Below are positions 39,705-50,634 of a stretch of 64,000 bases of DNA, piece by piece. The notes under the pieces are model-generated. The model had not been told where the DNA came from and ran no database searches. It was given only the letters and a program-made list of their open reading frames with translations. Source of the stretch: Hyaloraphidium curvatum (Eukaryota; Monoblepharomycota; Hyaloraphidiomycetes; Hyaloraphidiales; Hyaloraphidiaceae). Location of the stretch: assembly GCA_025558095.1 (NCBI GenBank), contig JAIVFI010000016.1, positions 248,001 to 312,000 of the forward strand. Direction: 5' to 3'. The position numbers and the translations under genes were made by a program. Position 1 is the stretch's first letter, and every line of letters begins with the position of its first letter.

Positions 39705-41153
39705 ATGTCCAGCCCCGATGGGGCGCCGCGGGGCCGCGGAACGCCCCGCGGACGCGGCATTCCGCCCGGACGTGGAGCAGCGCCGGGCGGGCCGGGGCGT
39801 GGGGGCACACCGACGGCGTCGCCGCCCGGGAGGCTCGGCTCGCTCAAGCCGCCCGCCGGCGCCGTCCCCGCCGTGAAGACCGAGCCGGGCGAGCCGGCCG
39901 CCGCGCCGCGGCTCGGCGTGCGGCCGAAGTTCACGCCGAAGATCCCGCCGCGGCCCGCGCAGCCCGCGGAGCCCGCGCCCGCGCCGTCCCCCGCGCCCGC
40001 CCACGATGCTGAGAGGGGACGCGGTCGCGGCAGGGGCCGCGGGGCTCCGGGCGGCCGCGGCGGCCGCGGCGGCCGCCCCGCCGAGCAGACCACCGCGTCG
40101 GGCCCGTTCGCGCTCGGCCCGGCTCCCCGCGGCATGGCCTCCGGGGCGGGCAGGGGCAGGGGTGCGGCTTCCTCCGCCTCACCGCCCTCGGCGCCGCTGT
40201 CGGGCACGTCGACGCCCGCTGCCTCGTCGGTCAAGCCCGAAAAGACCCCTGCCGGCACGCCCGGGCCGTCGCGACCCCGCGCCGACAAGCTGCCGTCGGC
40301 CGCGGAGATGTTCTCGGACGAAGAGGCCGACGACGGCTCGCTGCGGAGCCCCGGCACCGGCACGCTGAGCAGCCCCGACATGCTCGGCCCCACGTCGAAA
40401 TCGAAGCGCAGGACGCGCATCAAGAAGGAGCCCGGGACGGAGGCCGACGGAGGCGAACCCATGGACCTGGACGGGGACTCGGCCGCGGGCTCGCCGCTGT
40501 CCAAGCTCATGGCCGGCACGCCGCGCAGCAAGTCCGGCAAGCAGGCCGCCAAGCCCGGGCCGTCCTTCAAGGACGACGAGGACGACGAAGCCGCGGCCAA
40601 GGACGCCCTGGCGGACCTGGACGGCGAATGGGAGCAGGCCCTCCCCGCCGACGCCGTCGCCGACCTCCTCCTCGCGAACCGCGACGCATCCAAGCCCTCG
40701 CTGCTCTTCTTCCAGCTCCCCTCGGTGCTCCCCAAGGTCCGCAACACCGCACCCCCCGAGGACGACGACGTCGAGATGGACGGGCCCAACGGCGCCGCGA
40801 GCGACGGCGAGGATGCGCCGCGCGAGAGCAAGCGCCGCGAGAGGCCCGAGTTCGTGCCGCTGTCGCGGTTCCACGGGCACGTGGGCAAGCTCCTCGTGCA
40901 CCGCTCCGGGCGCGCGACGCTCAGGCTGGCGTCGGGGCTCGAGTACCGCATCTCGGAGGGGTCCGCGACGGACTTTCTGCAGCAGGTCGTGGCGATCGAC
41001 GCAGGGCCGGACAGGTCGCCCGTCAAGGCGGAGAACGGGGAGGAGGCGGCAGAGGCGCCGAGGCACGGGGAGGCCATGGTCCTGGGGACCGTGCAGCGCC
41101 GGTTCGTGGCGGCCGCCGAGGTGGCGAGCCTGCTGCGGGACCTCAACGTGTGA
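39705..41153 (+). CDS. RPC53: RNA polymerase III subunit RPC4/RPC53
   Basis: Single exon, 482 residues. The conserved C-terminal domain is clear: EFVPLSRFHGHVGKLLVHRS, GRATLRLASGLEYRISEG, FLQQVVAID, and LGTVQRRFVAAAEVASLLRD. This is the RPC4 domain that dimerises with RPC37/RPC5 and is needed for Pol III termination and reinitiation. The conserved short RPKFTPKIPPR element sits near residue 75. The N-terminus is unusually rich in RG/RGG (RGRGTPRGRGIPPGRG, and again RGRGRGRGRGAPGGRGGRG), with acidic Ser-rich segments (MFSDEEADDGS) in the middle that could be phosphorylated. Nuclear. Confidence 0.9.
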   Translation: MSSPDGAPRGRGTPRGRGIPPGRGAAPGGPGRGGTPTASPPGRLGSLKPPAGAVPAVKTEPGEPAAAPRLGVRPKFTPKIPPRPAQPAEPAPAPSPAPAHDAERGRGRGRGRGAPGGRGGRGGRPAEQTTASGPFALGPAPRGMASGAGRGRGAASSASPPSAPLSGTSTPAASSVKPEKTPAGTPGPSRPRADKLPSAAEMFSDEEADDGSLRSPGTGTLSSPDMLGPTSKSKRRTRIKKEPGTEADGGEPMDLDGDSAAGSPLSKLMAGTPRSKSGKQAAKPGPSFKDDEDDEAAAKDALADLDGEWEQALPADAVADLLLANRDASKPSLLFFQLPSVLPKVRNTAPPEDDDVEMDGPNGAASDGEDAPRESKRRERPEFVPLSRFHGHVGKLLVHRSGRATLRLASGLEYRISEGSATDFLQQVVAIDAGPDRSPVKAENGEEAAEAPRHGEAMVLGTVQRRFVAAAEVASLLRDLNV

Positions 41154-41355
41154 CGGGGAGCGAGTGCGGATACGAACTCTTTCTTTCGCATGGTTTTAGA
41201 TGACGCTGGAATACATGGCCAAAGCAAGCAACCAACGAGAGAACAATGAATGGAGAGGATAAACTGTCCCGTGCTCAAATTTCCATGCTCGCCCAACCAG
41301 AGGGCGATCCGGATGCCCAAACCCCTTTTTCCCACGCCCGCGCACGGCAGCGCGA

Positions 41356-44300
41356 TCACACGAGCACGGCCGACGACGTCGCCCTCGTCCCGCCGTTGGG
41401 CCTGTCGGACCTCCGGGGCCTGCGCTCGTGCGTCCCGGCTTCCGCCCCGGCCCCGATCGCCGGCCCGTCCGCGGTCTGCGGGCTCGGCACCGGGCTCGAC
41501 ACCGGCTCGCGCTCCTCCATCTCCCCCTTGCCGGGCACCAGCGCCACCTCCGCCGGCGCGACCTTGGCCGTGGACCACAGCCAGCGCATGATCTTGGCAA
41601 GCAGGCTCCAGAGCATCACCAGACCCATGCCCACCGCAACGCAGAGCTGCAGCACGATGCTGGCCGTCTCCGTGGCCGTCTTTGCCTGCTCCGAGACGCC
41701 GAGGCCCGCGACCGAGGCGCAGAGGAGGCCGAGGTTGGCGAGGCGGAGGACCGAGAGGGCGAGCTCGAAGAAGTTGCGCGCGCGGGACGAGTGCGGCTTG
41801 AGGCCGGCGACAGAGAGCATGTAGCCGACCTCGAAGGAGGCGAGCACGGCGAGCTGCACCCAGACGAAGCGGTAGGCGGCGCCGGCGACGATGCCGATGG
41901 CGAGCTTGTACACGATGACGGCGGCAAAGAACATGAGCTGTGTGCGGCGGGCACGGAAGTCAGCGCGCATAGACGGCGATGGCGACGGAGGCGACGCACC
42001 AGCTGCGGCTGATAGGTGTTGTACAGGGGCCCCAGGCTCGCGAGTAGCTTGGTCCGGTCAAACAGCATCTCTTTGGGCTGCGTCCTGGCCGTGTACCACA
42101 CCACGGCCCCGGGCACCATCAGGCCGACGGCGAGCGCGGCGAAGCCGGCGATGACGGTGACCTGGATCGGGATGCGGAGCTCGGGGCGGCACGCGAGGGC
42201 GATCTGGTACGCGACGCCCAGGGCGATCGGGGTGTAGTACAGGTTCCAGACGCGGAGCGAGGTGCCGAGCCAGAGGCTGCGGTGTGATTTGTCAGTGAAT
42301 GCGGAACGGAGGAGTGCACCGGAGGGGCTCACCTGGGGAGGAGCTCGTGGAGGCGGTGGAGCCGGGCAGAGGGCTTATAGTGCATCGCGATGCGGCAGGC
42401 GAAACCGGCAGCAAGCGCAAGCACAGCGACCGCCGCCTCGAAGATGAGGAAGCTCAGGAAGATGATGAGGAAGACGTTCCTGCAAAAGTAGCGTCAAGAG
42501 GCTGCGCGTTAAGGGGGTGGTCGCCGGACGGACCTGGGCCGGACTCCGCTGGCGAGGGCGACCCTCTCGATGCCGTAGTAGCTGGGCGTGATCCCGTCGC
42601 GCTTGTAGAGCGCCGCAATGTCCATGGTGTCGCCATATGCGAGCCCATCGGCGTAGATAACCTCGGCGAGGGGGTTGAGGAACTGCGGGGGGTCAGGACC
42701 GGCGGTCCAAAGGCAAAGCAAACCAACCTTGAAGATGCCAAAGAGCCAGAGCATCGTGCTGACAAAGATCGGGTAGATGTCGGCCGTGTCGAGTCCGAGG
42801 GCACCGGTGATGACGATCGTCTGGGTGTACTGCACCCAGTCGATGAGGCCTGGCGGGCGACGATCAGCATGCCGGTGCGACGTGCAGCGAGCGACGGACC
42901 TGGCACGGTCTTGGTGATGTAGGACGAGTCGAGGGTCTGCGACACCGGCCCGTCCTTGTTCGAGCCGTGCGAGAGCGTGGGCGACGAGACAGCGGCCAGG
43001 ATCCCCGAGAAGCCGCCCACGGTACCGGCGATGGAGTTGATCACCGAGATGACTGTGACGATGATGATGACGGGCGGGATCCAGGGCGGGAGTGGGGAGC
43101 CGGGCTCGGTCACGATGGGCTGCGTCGTGGTCGGGGTCAGGGGGATGATGCCGAACTCGGCTTCGACGCCCCCCGGTGTCAGCGGAGCCATCATCTGGCG
43201 GATTGAAAAGCTGCGCTTCTGCCAGCCGTTGACCAAACGGTTCCAGTCGATGTTGAACTCCAGGTACACGCGGAAGCCCAGGTTGACGTCGTAGATCTCT
43301 GGCAAGAGCAGAAAGTGAGACGGGACGGAAAGCGCAGGCGCACCACGGTATCCCACGGTTCGGCTTGATCAGCCCGCCGACCGCGATGTTGGGCCGGAAT
43401 CTGATCGTCGGGTTGAGCAAGGCGTCGAAATACATGTTGGACGTGTAGGGCTTGCCGTCGACGCTGAATTCGATCTCGTCGACCACCGCCGTCTTGGCGG
43501 AGTCGTCCACGAGCGTGAAGTTCTCCCCGTTCTTGACGGACTCGACCACGAGGCGCTCGAAGGTAACGTTTCCGGCAAATCCCTGCCACACGGCGTCGGG
43601 GTAGAGGAGGCTGTGTGCGGGAGGTCGGTCAGTTCCAGGTCCGCGTTGCTGGTCGCGCGGGCGCACTTGAAGGTCAACGCCACGGTTTCGTTGACGGCGA
43701 AGCGGGGCTTGATGGGCAGCAGCATTGCGCCGACTATGGACAGCGTCTGGTTGAGGCGGTCGCACAAGCCCGTCGCGGAAAGGGTGAAGGGAAAGTCCCT
43801 GGTCGCGCTGCAGTCGACGCCGGTGACGCTGACGAGGGTCCCGGTCTGGTCGGCGCACCTGGCCTGCGAGCGGATGGTGTACGAGCCCGAGGCGTCGCAG
43901 ACGGTGTCGGCGATGGGCATGATGAGGGAGTTGCGCTGGGTGCAAATGTTGCCGACGCAGGAGACCGTCGCCAGTGTGCCGGGATCAGGGTTGTTCGAGC
44001 TCGAGGTGATGACGGTCGGGGAAACGGGCAGGGACGCGAAATCATAGAATCGGGTGGTTTGGTCGCTGGTACGGACGGTGGTGATGTTGCTGCGGAGCAG
44101 GGTCAGATGACGAGAGCCACGCACGCGCGGCCCTACTAGTCGATCGTGAGCACGGTCTGGGACCCGTACACCATCTTGGACATCCCGGCCAGCGTGAACG
44201 TGGTGGTGTTGGGGTTACCGCCCACGTTGGTGACGAAGGGATCGGCCGCCGAGTCGGTGTTCAGGATCAGTTGGATGGGGCTTTCCACGACGATCTTCCG

Positions 44301-44860
44301 CTCCGCGTAGCTGCCCGGGTTCGCCGGGTCCGGGATCTGGTCCTTGACGACGAGGTACCACGAATTGGTGAAGTTGCGGTAGTTCAAGCCGGGCACCGTG
44401 TTGTCCGTCCAGCCTGCGCATGTCCGGTAATTGACAAGTTGCGTTCCCCTGTAGTAGACGTCCGCGCATTCGGGGTCGTCAAAGGTCTGGTACGGCACGT
44501 CGTAGGGGGCGTCCGGCCACGTCTCGTCGTAGAACAAGAGGACGCAGTACTCGTTGTTGTTCTGGGCGTCCCTGTCGTACAGGTAGAAGTCGATGGTCCT
44601 GCGGGCAGTCCGACTGAGTTTGTGTATCCGCGGCCGCGGCGCAAGGCTCCACCGAACCTGTTGTGCACCCTCGGGAAGGTGAAGAAGAAGTACAGCGTAT
44701 CGACCTGCAGTGCGCTTTGGCTAGTGGGCGCGTACAGCGGCCCGTTTGCGGTCGCGGTGCGCGGACACTGGGCGGCTGCGGGCGCAACGAGGCCGAGGAA
44801 CGCCAGCGCGACCAGCAGCGCGGCGGCGGCCATGGTGTTGCGGTAGCCGCCACGCAGCAT
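41356..44860 (-). CDS. TRP-like (Flc/Pkd2-type) fungal membrane protein
   Basis: Ten exons on the minus strand: 44658-44860, 44137-44598, 43667-44089, 43357-43610, 42900-43298, 42728-42849, 42534-42682, 42333-42479, 42000-42276 and 41356-41937; introns 45-62 nt; about 1005 residues. A signal peptide (MAAAALLVALAFLGLVAPAAA) is followed by an extracellular region of about 400 residues with many Thr/Asn and Cys (VSCVGNICTQ, TVCDASGSYTIRSQARC). The membrane half has about nine helices, starting PPWIPPVIIIVTVISVINSI, with DWVQYTQTIVITGALGLDTA, LGPLYNTYQPQL and VLASFEVGYMLSVAGLKPHS, which resembles PF06011 (TRP/Flc/Pkd2) in its C-terminal half. Family members act in Ca2+ flux, FAD transport and cell-wall sensing. 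A seeming frame break at 43611-43666 is explained by a 56-nt intron. Confidence 0.78.
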
Positions 44861-45125
44861 TGCGGACACCGACGGCGCGATGGAGCGGCGCGAACCGGGG
44901 GGCGCGCACGGGCCAGCGCGCTCGGGCCGACGCCCCGCTTGGGCCGGCCGCCGCGCGAAGCCCCGCCGCCGTGCAACTCCGCTCCAATCACGGCGCGTCG
45001 CATGATGATGATTAGTCGTCGCGCCCGCGATCGGAGAGATTCGCGGGGCAAGGCGGTGACAAACAGTTCCCGCGCTGATCGACGCAAACGCCGCGAGGGT
45101 GATCGAGAAGATTCCGGGCTCCACA
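44861..45125. promoter_or_regulatory. Divergent promoter between TRP-like gene and HRQ1
   Basis: 265 bp between the start codons. Very GC-rich at the TRP side, with a TGATGATGATTAG stretch near 45003-45015. No known site assigned. Confidence 0.4.
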
Positions 45126-48100
45126 ATGGACGCGCCCGCGCTCTCCTTCGGCGCCTTCACGGTCGCGAAACTCAAGGCGCGAAAGCCGAAGCCCAAACCG
45201 CTGGTCGGACCGGGGGTGGAAGACGGGAGCTCGGCCGCGGGAGACGTGAAGGACGAGCCGAACGATGCCGTAGCCGAGGTCACGCCCAAACCCCCTCGTC
45301 AGCGAAGGGCCAGGAAAAAGGCGGCGGCTGATGAGGCTGCGGAAGAGATCCCGGAAGAAGGGCCGCCTGCGAGGGCTGCGAGGACGCGCAAACGAAAGAG
45401 AGTGGACACACCCGATCAAGATCCCGGCGGTGATGCCCCGGCGGAGGCTCGGGAGGCCAGCGGACCCGCTCCGGACGACGATGCGGAGCAGACGAAGCCG
45501 GCAAAGCGCAGCAGAGGGCGGAAAAGAGCAAAGAGCGACGGTGACGCGGACGCTGGAGACCCCCTGAAGGGTGCCCTGGTCATCAAGCCCCGCAAGGCGC
45601 TCAACCCGCGGCCGCCTTCGCCCCCGCCTCCGGCACTTCCTCCCCTCCCCGACGGCCTGCACCCCTCCCTGGCCCGGCTGGACCGCATCTTCCGCACCCT
45701 GAACGCCCTGCACTCGTTCGCCTCGTCCCGCCGCGACAGGTCGACGGGCGCCGGCGGCGTCCGCTTCGAGATCCTCCGCAGCTCGGCCGGGAAGCTGCAC
45801 GGGGAAGCACCGACGCTGCGCGACCTGGCGCTGGTGTCGCTCGTCGCCGGGCCGGACCTCCTATCGTTCGCTTCCATGCCCGAGTCGGCCTTGGAGGACG
45901 CATCGCTGTCGCGCGGGGGCGGCGACGACGGCAGGCCGGCCCTGAGGGAAGAGGACGACGAGGAGGTGGTTGTGGTTTTCGTCGAGGGGAGCAACACAAA
46001 GAGGAGGAGCGCCGTCAAGAAGTACAACGAGAAGAAGAAGGCTGCCCGGAAGAAGAAGGCGGCTGCTTCGGCTGCAAAGGCCGGGGACGGCAATGCGAAC
46101 GCTGGCGATCCTCAGGAAGACTCGGGCCCCGCGGAAAGCACGCCAGAAGAGAGCGACGAGGACAGGGCAGAGTCGGAAGCGGAGGGCGACAGCGAGGAGA
46201 ACGGAGAAGCACCAGACGAAGGCTTCAAAACCCCGGCCGTTCCGGACTCCGCCCCGCCGGCTTCGGAGTGGACCTCGGGCTTTGGCGGCCGCGTGTCGCC
46301 AGCTCGGTCTCGCGGAACCGCTGTCCTCGTCGCCGAACGCGCCGCCAGGTTGAGGAAGGAGGTCGCCCGGCGCGACGCGCTGTTCCGGACGCTGCTGGTG
46401 AAGCTTTCCGAGAAGCTCGCGGCCGAGCGGACGGATCCCGACGCGTACCTGGAGGAGCTGTTTGCCGAGGAGAACAGGAAGCGCAGGGCCGGGGGTGCGT
46501 CGCTGACCAGCCCGCCGAGGAAGCGCAAGGCGGCCGTCGAGGTTCCCGGGGAGCCACCCAAGGAGAGGCCTGAGGAGCTCCTTGCCCTGGTTCCGGACCT
46601 GCAGGCGCAGTCTTGGTGGAAGGACCAGATCGTGCCCGGCGGACTCATGACGTCCGAATCGCGGCAGCCCCGGTTTGGTGGGTTCTCTCTGTCTGTCCGT
46701 GCCGCTCTTCCGGCCCTGAACGTACGTCAACCGTTTGCCGCACGTCTTTAGAGGACGTCGAGTTTCCGCTTCCCGAGGCGTTGTTGACGGCTTTCCGACA
46801 ATCGCAAGGGATCGCGCGCTTCTACTCGCACCAAGCCCGCGGCATCGACGCTCTCCTCCGAGATCGGCGCAACGTCGTGATCGCGACGTCGACGGCGAGC
46901 GGCAAGTCGGTCGTATACCAGGCCCCGATCCTCGTCGGCCTCGAGCAGGACCCCGGCTTCCGAGCCTTGCTGGTCTTTCCAACAAAGGCGCTGGCGCAGG
47001 ATCAGCTGCGCAGCATGCGCCAGCTCATCTTTGCGCATCCGGTGCTGCGGGACGAGATGGAACGGAATCCGTGGATCGTCAGGACGTACGACGGGGACAC
47101 GAAGGAGGAGGACAGGAAGGAGATTCGGCGCCATTCACGCATCGTCCTCACAAACCCCGACATGATCCACGTCGCGATGTTGAGCGGACCGGATTGTGGC
47201 GCGGGCCAGTGGGATCCCTTCTTCGCTTCGGTCGGCCTCGTGGTCCTCGACGAGCTGCACGTGTACTCCTCCGTCTTTGGCTCTCACACCTGCAACGTCT
47301 TCCGGAGGTTGCGGAGGCTTCTGGACCGGATGGGCAACACCCAAGCGCTGTTTGTGGCGTGCAGCGCCACGATCGCGGAACCGGACAGGCACATGCAGGC
47401 GCTGCTGGGGTTGCGCGAGGCGCCGCTGGCGGTGGACGAGGACGGCTCTCCGCGCGGAGAGAGGCACCACGTGGTCTGGAATCCGCCCTTTGTTGACCCT
47501 TTGCACCCGGCAAAGGGACGGCGGTCGGCTGTGACGGAGACGTCGTCCGTGCTTCGCTTCCTGGTCTCCCGCGGGGTCCGCACCGTGGTCTTTTGCAAGT
47601 ATCGGAAGCTGCTGGAACTCCTTCTGAGGCAGGTGCACCAGGACCTTGAGTACGAGGGCCGCGCTGCGTGGAAATCCCGCGTGGTCGGATACCGCGCCGG
47701 ATACGTGGCGACGGACCGGAGGAAGATCGAGCGGCAACTCTTTTCGGGCGAGATCCTTGCCGTCGTCGCCACCACAGCCTTGGAGCTCGGCGTCGACATT
47801 GGCTCGCTCGACTGCGTGATCCACATGTCCTTCCCTTTCAACCTCGCCTCGTACATCCAGCAGGCCGGGCGCGCGGGCCGCCGCAGGCAGGACGCTATGT
47901 CGATCCTCATCTGCGACACGATCGACCCCATGTCGCAGTACTACGCCAACAATCCGGCCGAGCTCGTGTCGGGCATGCCGACTCCGCTGCCAATCGATCC
48001 CCTCAACGCCAATGTGCTCGAAGGCCATCTCAACTGCGCGGCCTTCGAGGATTCCGTGGATCCCGAGCTGGACTACGCATTCTTTTCACCAGAGGCATAC

Positions 48101-49198
48101 GAAGACGACGTGGAAGAGAACGACGACGAGTTTCTCGTTGGTGCCGGAGAGGATCCCGCGCGGTTGCCGATCCTAGACGTCAAAGCAGGCGACAGCCGCC
48201 GTACCTTCCCCGCGATTCTGCCCGATGGTGTCGCCCAGGCACCGCAGGAGTGGCGGGTCAAGTGGCTTCGTCGGCGGTTGGACAAGTGGCTCGACCGCGG
48301 GCCTGACGGGCTCTATCGGCCGCACTCGCGGTACCTGCCCAGGCCGCCCATGGTCGTTCCGCTCCGCGATGCCGAGGAAGACAGCTACAGCGTGGTCGAC
48401 GAAACGACGGGCAGGGTTATGGAGGAGATCCAGCATTCGCGGGCCATCTTCGACCTGTACGAAGGGAGCGTCTTCATCCACCAAGGCCGGACGTACCTGG
48501 TGCACTCGCTCAACGTCGACAAGCAGGTCGCGTGGCTGAGGCCGACGAACGTCACCTACTTGACCGAGCAGCGCGACTACACGGATGTGGACGCCATCCG
48601 GACGCGCATGCGGACCCGCATCCTGACCGATGTACCCGAGGACATCTGGGGCTTCTACGGCGATGTGCGGATCACGTCCCAGGTGTTTGGCTACTACAAG
48701 GTGGACCCCAGCACTCGCAAGATCCTCGAGACGGTGGACGCGGTGGACCTGCCGCCCTTCAAGCGCGAGACGGTCGGGCTCTGGGTGGATGTGCCGAGCA
48801 CCGTGCAGATGGTCCTGCGCTCCATGCAGATCCCGATCGACTTTGCCGTGCATGCCGCGGCCCACGCCATGATGCTCGTCCTGCCTCGCCGGGTCAACTT
48901 TGGATCGGGCACCGACGTGCGCACCGAGTGCAAGTTCCCCTTCCAAACGCGCTTCAGGCCGGCGCGGGTCACCCTCTACGATCACCACAGCAACGGGGCG
49001 GGCGTCACGCTGAGGGCGTTCCGGTCCCTTGCCGACCTCGTCAGGCTGGCCTGGGAGATTGTCGAGACCTGTTCGTGCGAGGACGAGGACGGCTGCGTGC
49101 ACTGCGTCAAGCTGGCATCGTGCAAGGAGCACAACCTTGCGTTGAACAAGGAGGGTGGACGGCAGATCCTCAGGGGCTTGCTTGGCATCGTCGAATAG
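45126..49198 (+). CDS. HRQ1: Hrq1-type RecQ4-like DNA helicase
   Basis: Two exons, 45126-46677 and 46752-49198 (74-nt intron joining QPRF to EDVEFPLPEAL), 1332 residues. The N-terminal ~500 residues are basic and acidic low complexity (KKYNEKKKAARKKKAAAS, EESDEDRAESEAEGDSEE) with a conserved stretch at LDRIFRTLNALHSF. The helicase core has Walker A VIATSTASGKSVVYQAP, motif II LVVLDELHVYSS, motif III FVACSATIAEP, motif IV VFCKYRK and motif VI YIQQAGRAGRRR. The C-terminal Hrq1/MrfA domain has the four-Cys cluster CSCEDEDGCVHCVKLASC. This is a 3'-5' helicase in interstrand crosslink repair and telomere maintenance. It is longer than yeast Hrq1 because of its N-terminal extension. Confidence 0.94.
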
Positions 49199-49241
49199 GC
49201 TTGTACGACCACATAGGTGTGTATGCAATCCATTGCACCCC

Positions 49242-50297
49242 TCATCGCTTCAATTTCGCCTCGGCCCGACGGATAAAGGAGTTCAGGATTGCTTGGTAGA
49301 CTTCCGGTTGCTCGGCGTCTGCGGCGGGGTTCGCGTCAACGCGAGTCAACTTCGGCCCGAACACATCCCCACGATGGCAATGGCTCGACTGCGGAATCAC
49401 AGCGAGCTCGGAATCCGGAGTGCAGCGGTGGTAATAGGCTGAGGTTGCTGGAGTTGCCTCGTCGTAGTCTCCGCAAGAGTACAGAATGGAGGGCACAATC
49501 TCGGGGAGCTCCTTGAGCCTCGGCGTGATGACATAGCCCTTGAACGTGCCCGAAAGTAAGTATTCTGTTTCTCCGTTCATCCTGGTGTACACGTCTTCCC
49601 CGAGCTTTGCGAAACTGTTCGATATGCACTCGGGGACTGGATCCGTCCGGCAGAGGTGTTTGGCATTGAAAGCGTCCGTGGCTTTCAGAAAAGCAGCACT
49701 CTTGTAATCCCCAGTTTTCAGTGCTTCGGCGATGGCGTTCCGGTGCTCTTCAGGTAGTTGTGCGACGTAGGCATCGGCGTCGGCCTGCCAGCGGTTGATG
49801 TCGAGTGCACTCCCCGCCAGGGTCACCGAGACGACCCCGACGGGCTGTTCCCGCAAAAGATACTCGACAGCGAGCATGCTGCCCCAAGAAGAGCCCCAGA
49901 GATGGATCTTGTCCAGGTCCAGAGCCTTGCGGACTGCCACTACCTCCCCAACGTAGTAAGGGATGTTGCCGTACTCATCGAGCTCCGCAGTAGGTGGAAC
50001 TGTAGAGTATCCGCAACCGGTCTGATCCCAGAAGATCACTGGCCGGTCCTTCGCCGCGAGCGCCAGGGGAATGAGATAATCATGACATGCACCCGGTCCA
50101 CCGTGAAGCGTGAACAATGGTGGAATGCTCGACCCGAGCTTCTCCGCGCCGACGACCTGGATCCAGACGCGTCGATCGGGGCGAAGCTCGAGCCAGTACT
50201 CCCTGACCGTCGCGTCCGCGGGGAACCACTGTGTGTCGGCCGGCTTCATGCCCAGGCGCTGTTCATCCGCGATGGGCACCAGCTTAGGGTAAGCCAT
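49242..50297 (-). CDS. Proline iminopeptidase-like alpha/beta hydrolase (S33)
   Basis: Two exons on the minus strand, 49373-50297 and 49242-49318; the 54-nt intron is in frame and its removal joins QSSHCH to HAEQPEVYQAILNSF, matching family endings. About 333 residues. Family marks: PLFTLHGGPGACHDYL (oxyanion-hole HGGPG), FWDQTGCGYS, LWGSSWGSMLAVEYLL (nucleophile Ser in GxSxG), DYDEATP (catalytic Asp region) and SSHC (catalytic His). It resembles proline iminopeptidase/L-amino acid amidase enzymes that release N-terminal proline or cleave amino acid amides. Probably cytosolic, as no signal peptide is seen. Convergent with HRQ1, 43 bp apart. Confidence 0.88.
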   Translation of the reverse strand: MAYPKLVPIADEQRLGMKPADTQWFPADATVREYWLELRPDRRVWIQVVGAEKLGSSIPPLFTLHGGPGACHDYLIPLALAAKDRPVIFWDQTGCGYSTVPPTAELDEYGNIPYYVGEVVAVRKALDLDKIHLWGSSWGSMLAVEYLLREQPVGVVSVTLAGSALDINRWQADADAYVAQLPEEHRNAIAEALKTGDYKSAAFLKATDAFNAKHLCRTDPVPECISNSFAKLGEDVYTRMNGETEYLLSGTFKGYVITPRLKELPEIVPSILYSCGDYDEATPATSAYYHRCTPDSELAVIPQSSHCHRGDVFGPKLTRVDANPAADAEQPEVYQAILNSFIRRAEAKLKR

Positions 50298-50634
50298 CTT
50301 TAGGTAGCAGCCAACGGCGGCAGAAGGGGGAGGAATGAAGCGATTCAACCTCGAGCAACGCGGCCCTGTTCGCTTTGGGGCGCGTTGTTTTTCTTGGCGC
50401 GAACTGTCGGCGACCTGCTCCGATTCAACGTTGCGCGGGGGGATGGGTGACACGATCGGCCGATCACTCACTCTTATCTCGTCACTAAAGATGACCGCGG
50501 TAATGCCAACTAGAATGGATGCACAGCGAAAGCTGCCTGAACAAGGAGCAAGGATCTGCTGGTCGCACGAAGGATGGTGGCGAATCCACCTAACCCCTCT
50601 ACACCGACTTCACTGCTACGCAGTTCCGTCGGCA
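50298..50634. other. Intergenic, promoter of the iminopeptidase gene and 3' region of dynactin gene
   Basis: 337 bp between two minus-strand genes. No conserved frame. AT-richer than the dynactin coding region. Confidence 0.45.

Noticed and set aside
43600..43670. Apparent frameshift at a CACACA run in the TRP-like gene
   Set aside because: A 56-nt GT-AG intron (43611-43666) with a CTGAC branch-like site joins the two frames and gives continuous protein.
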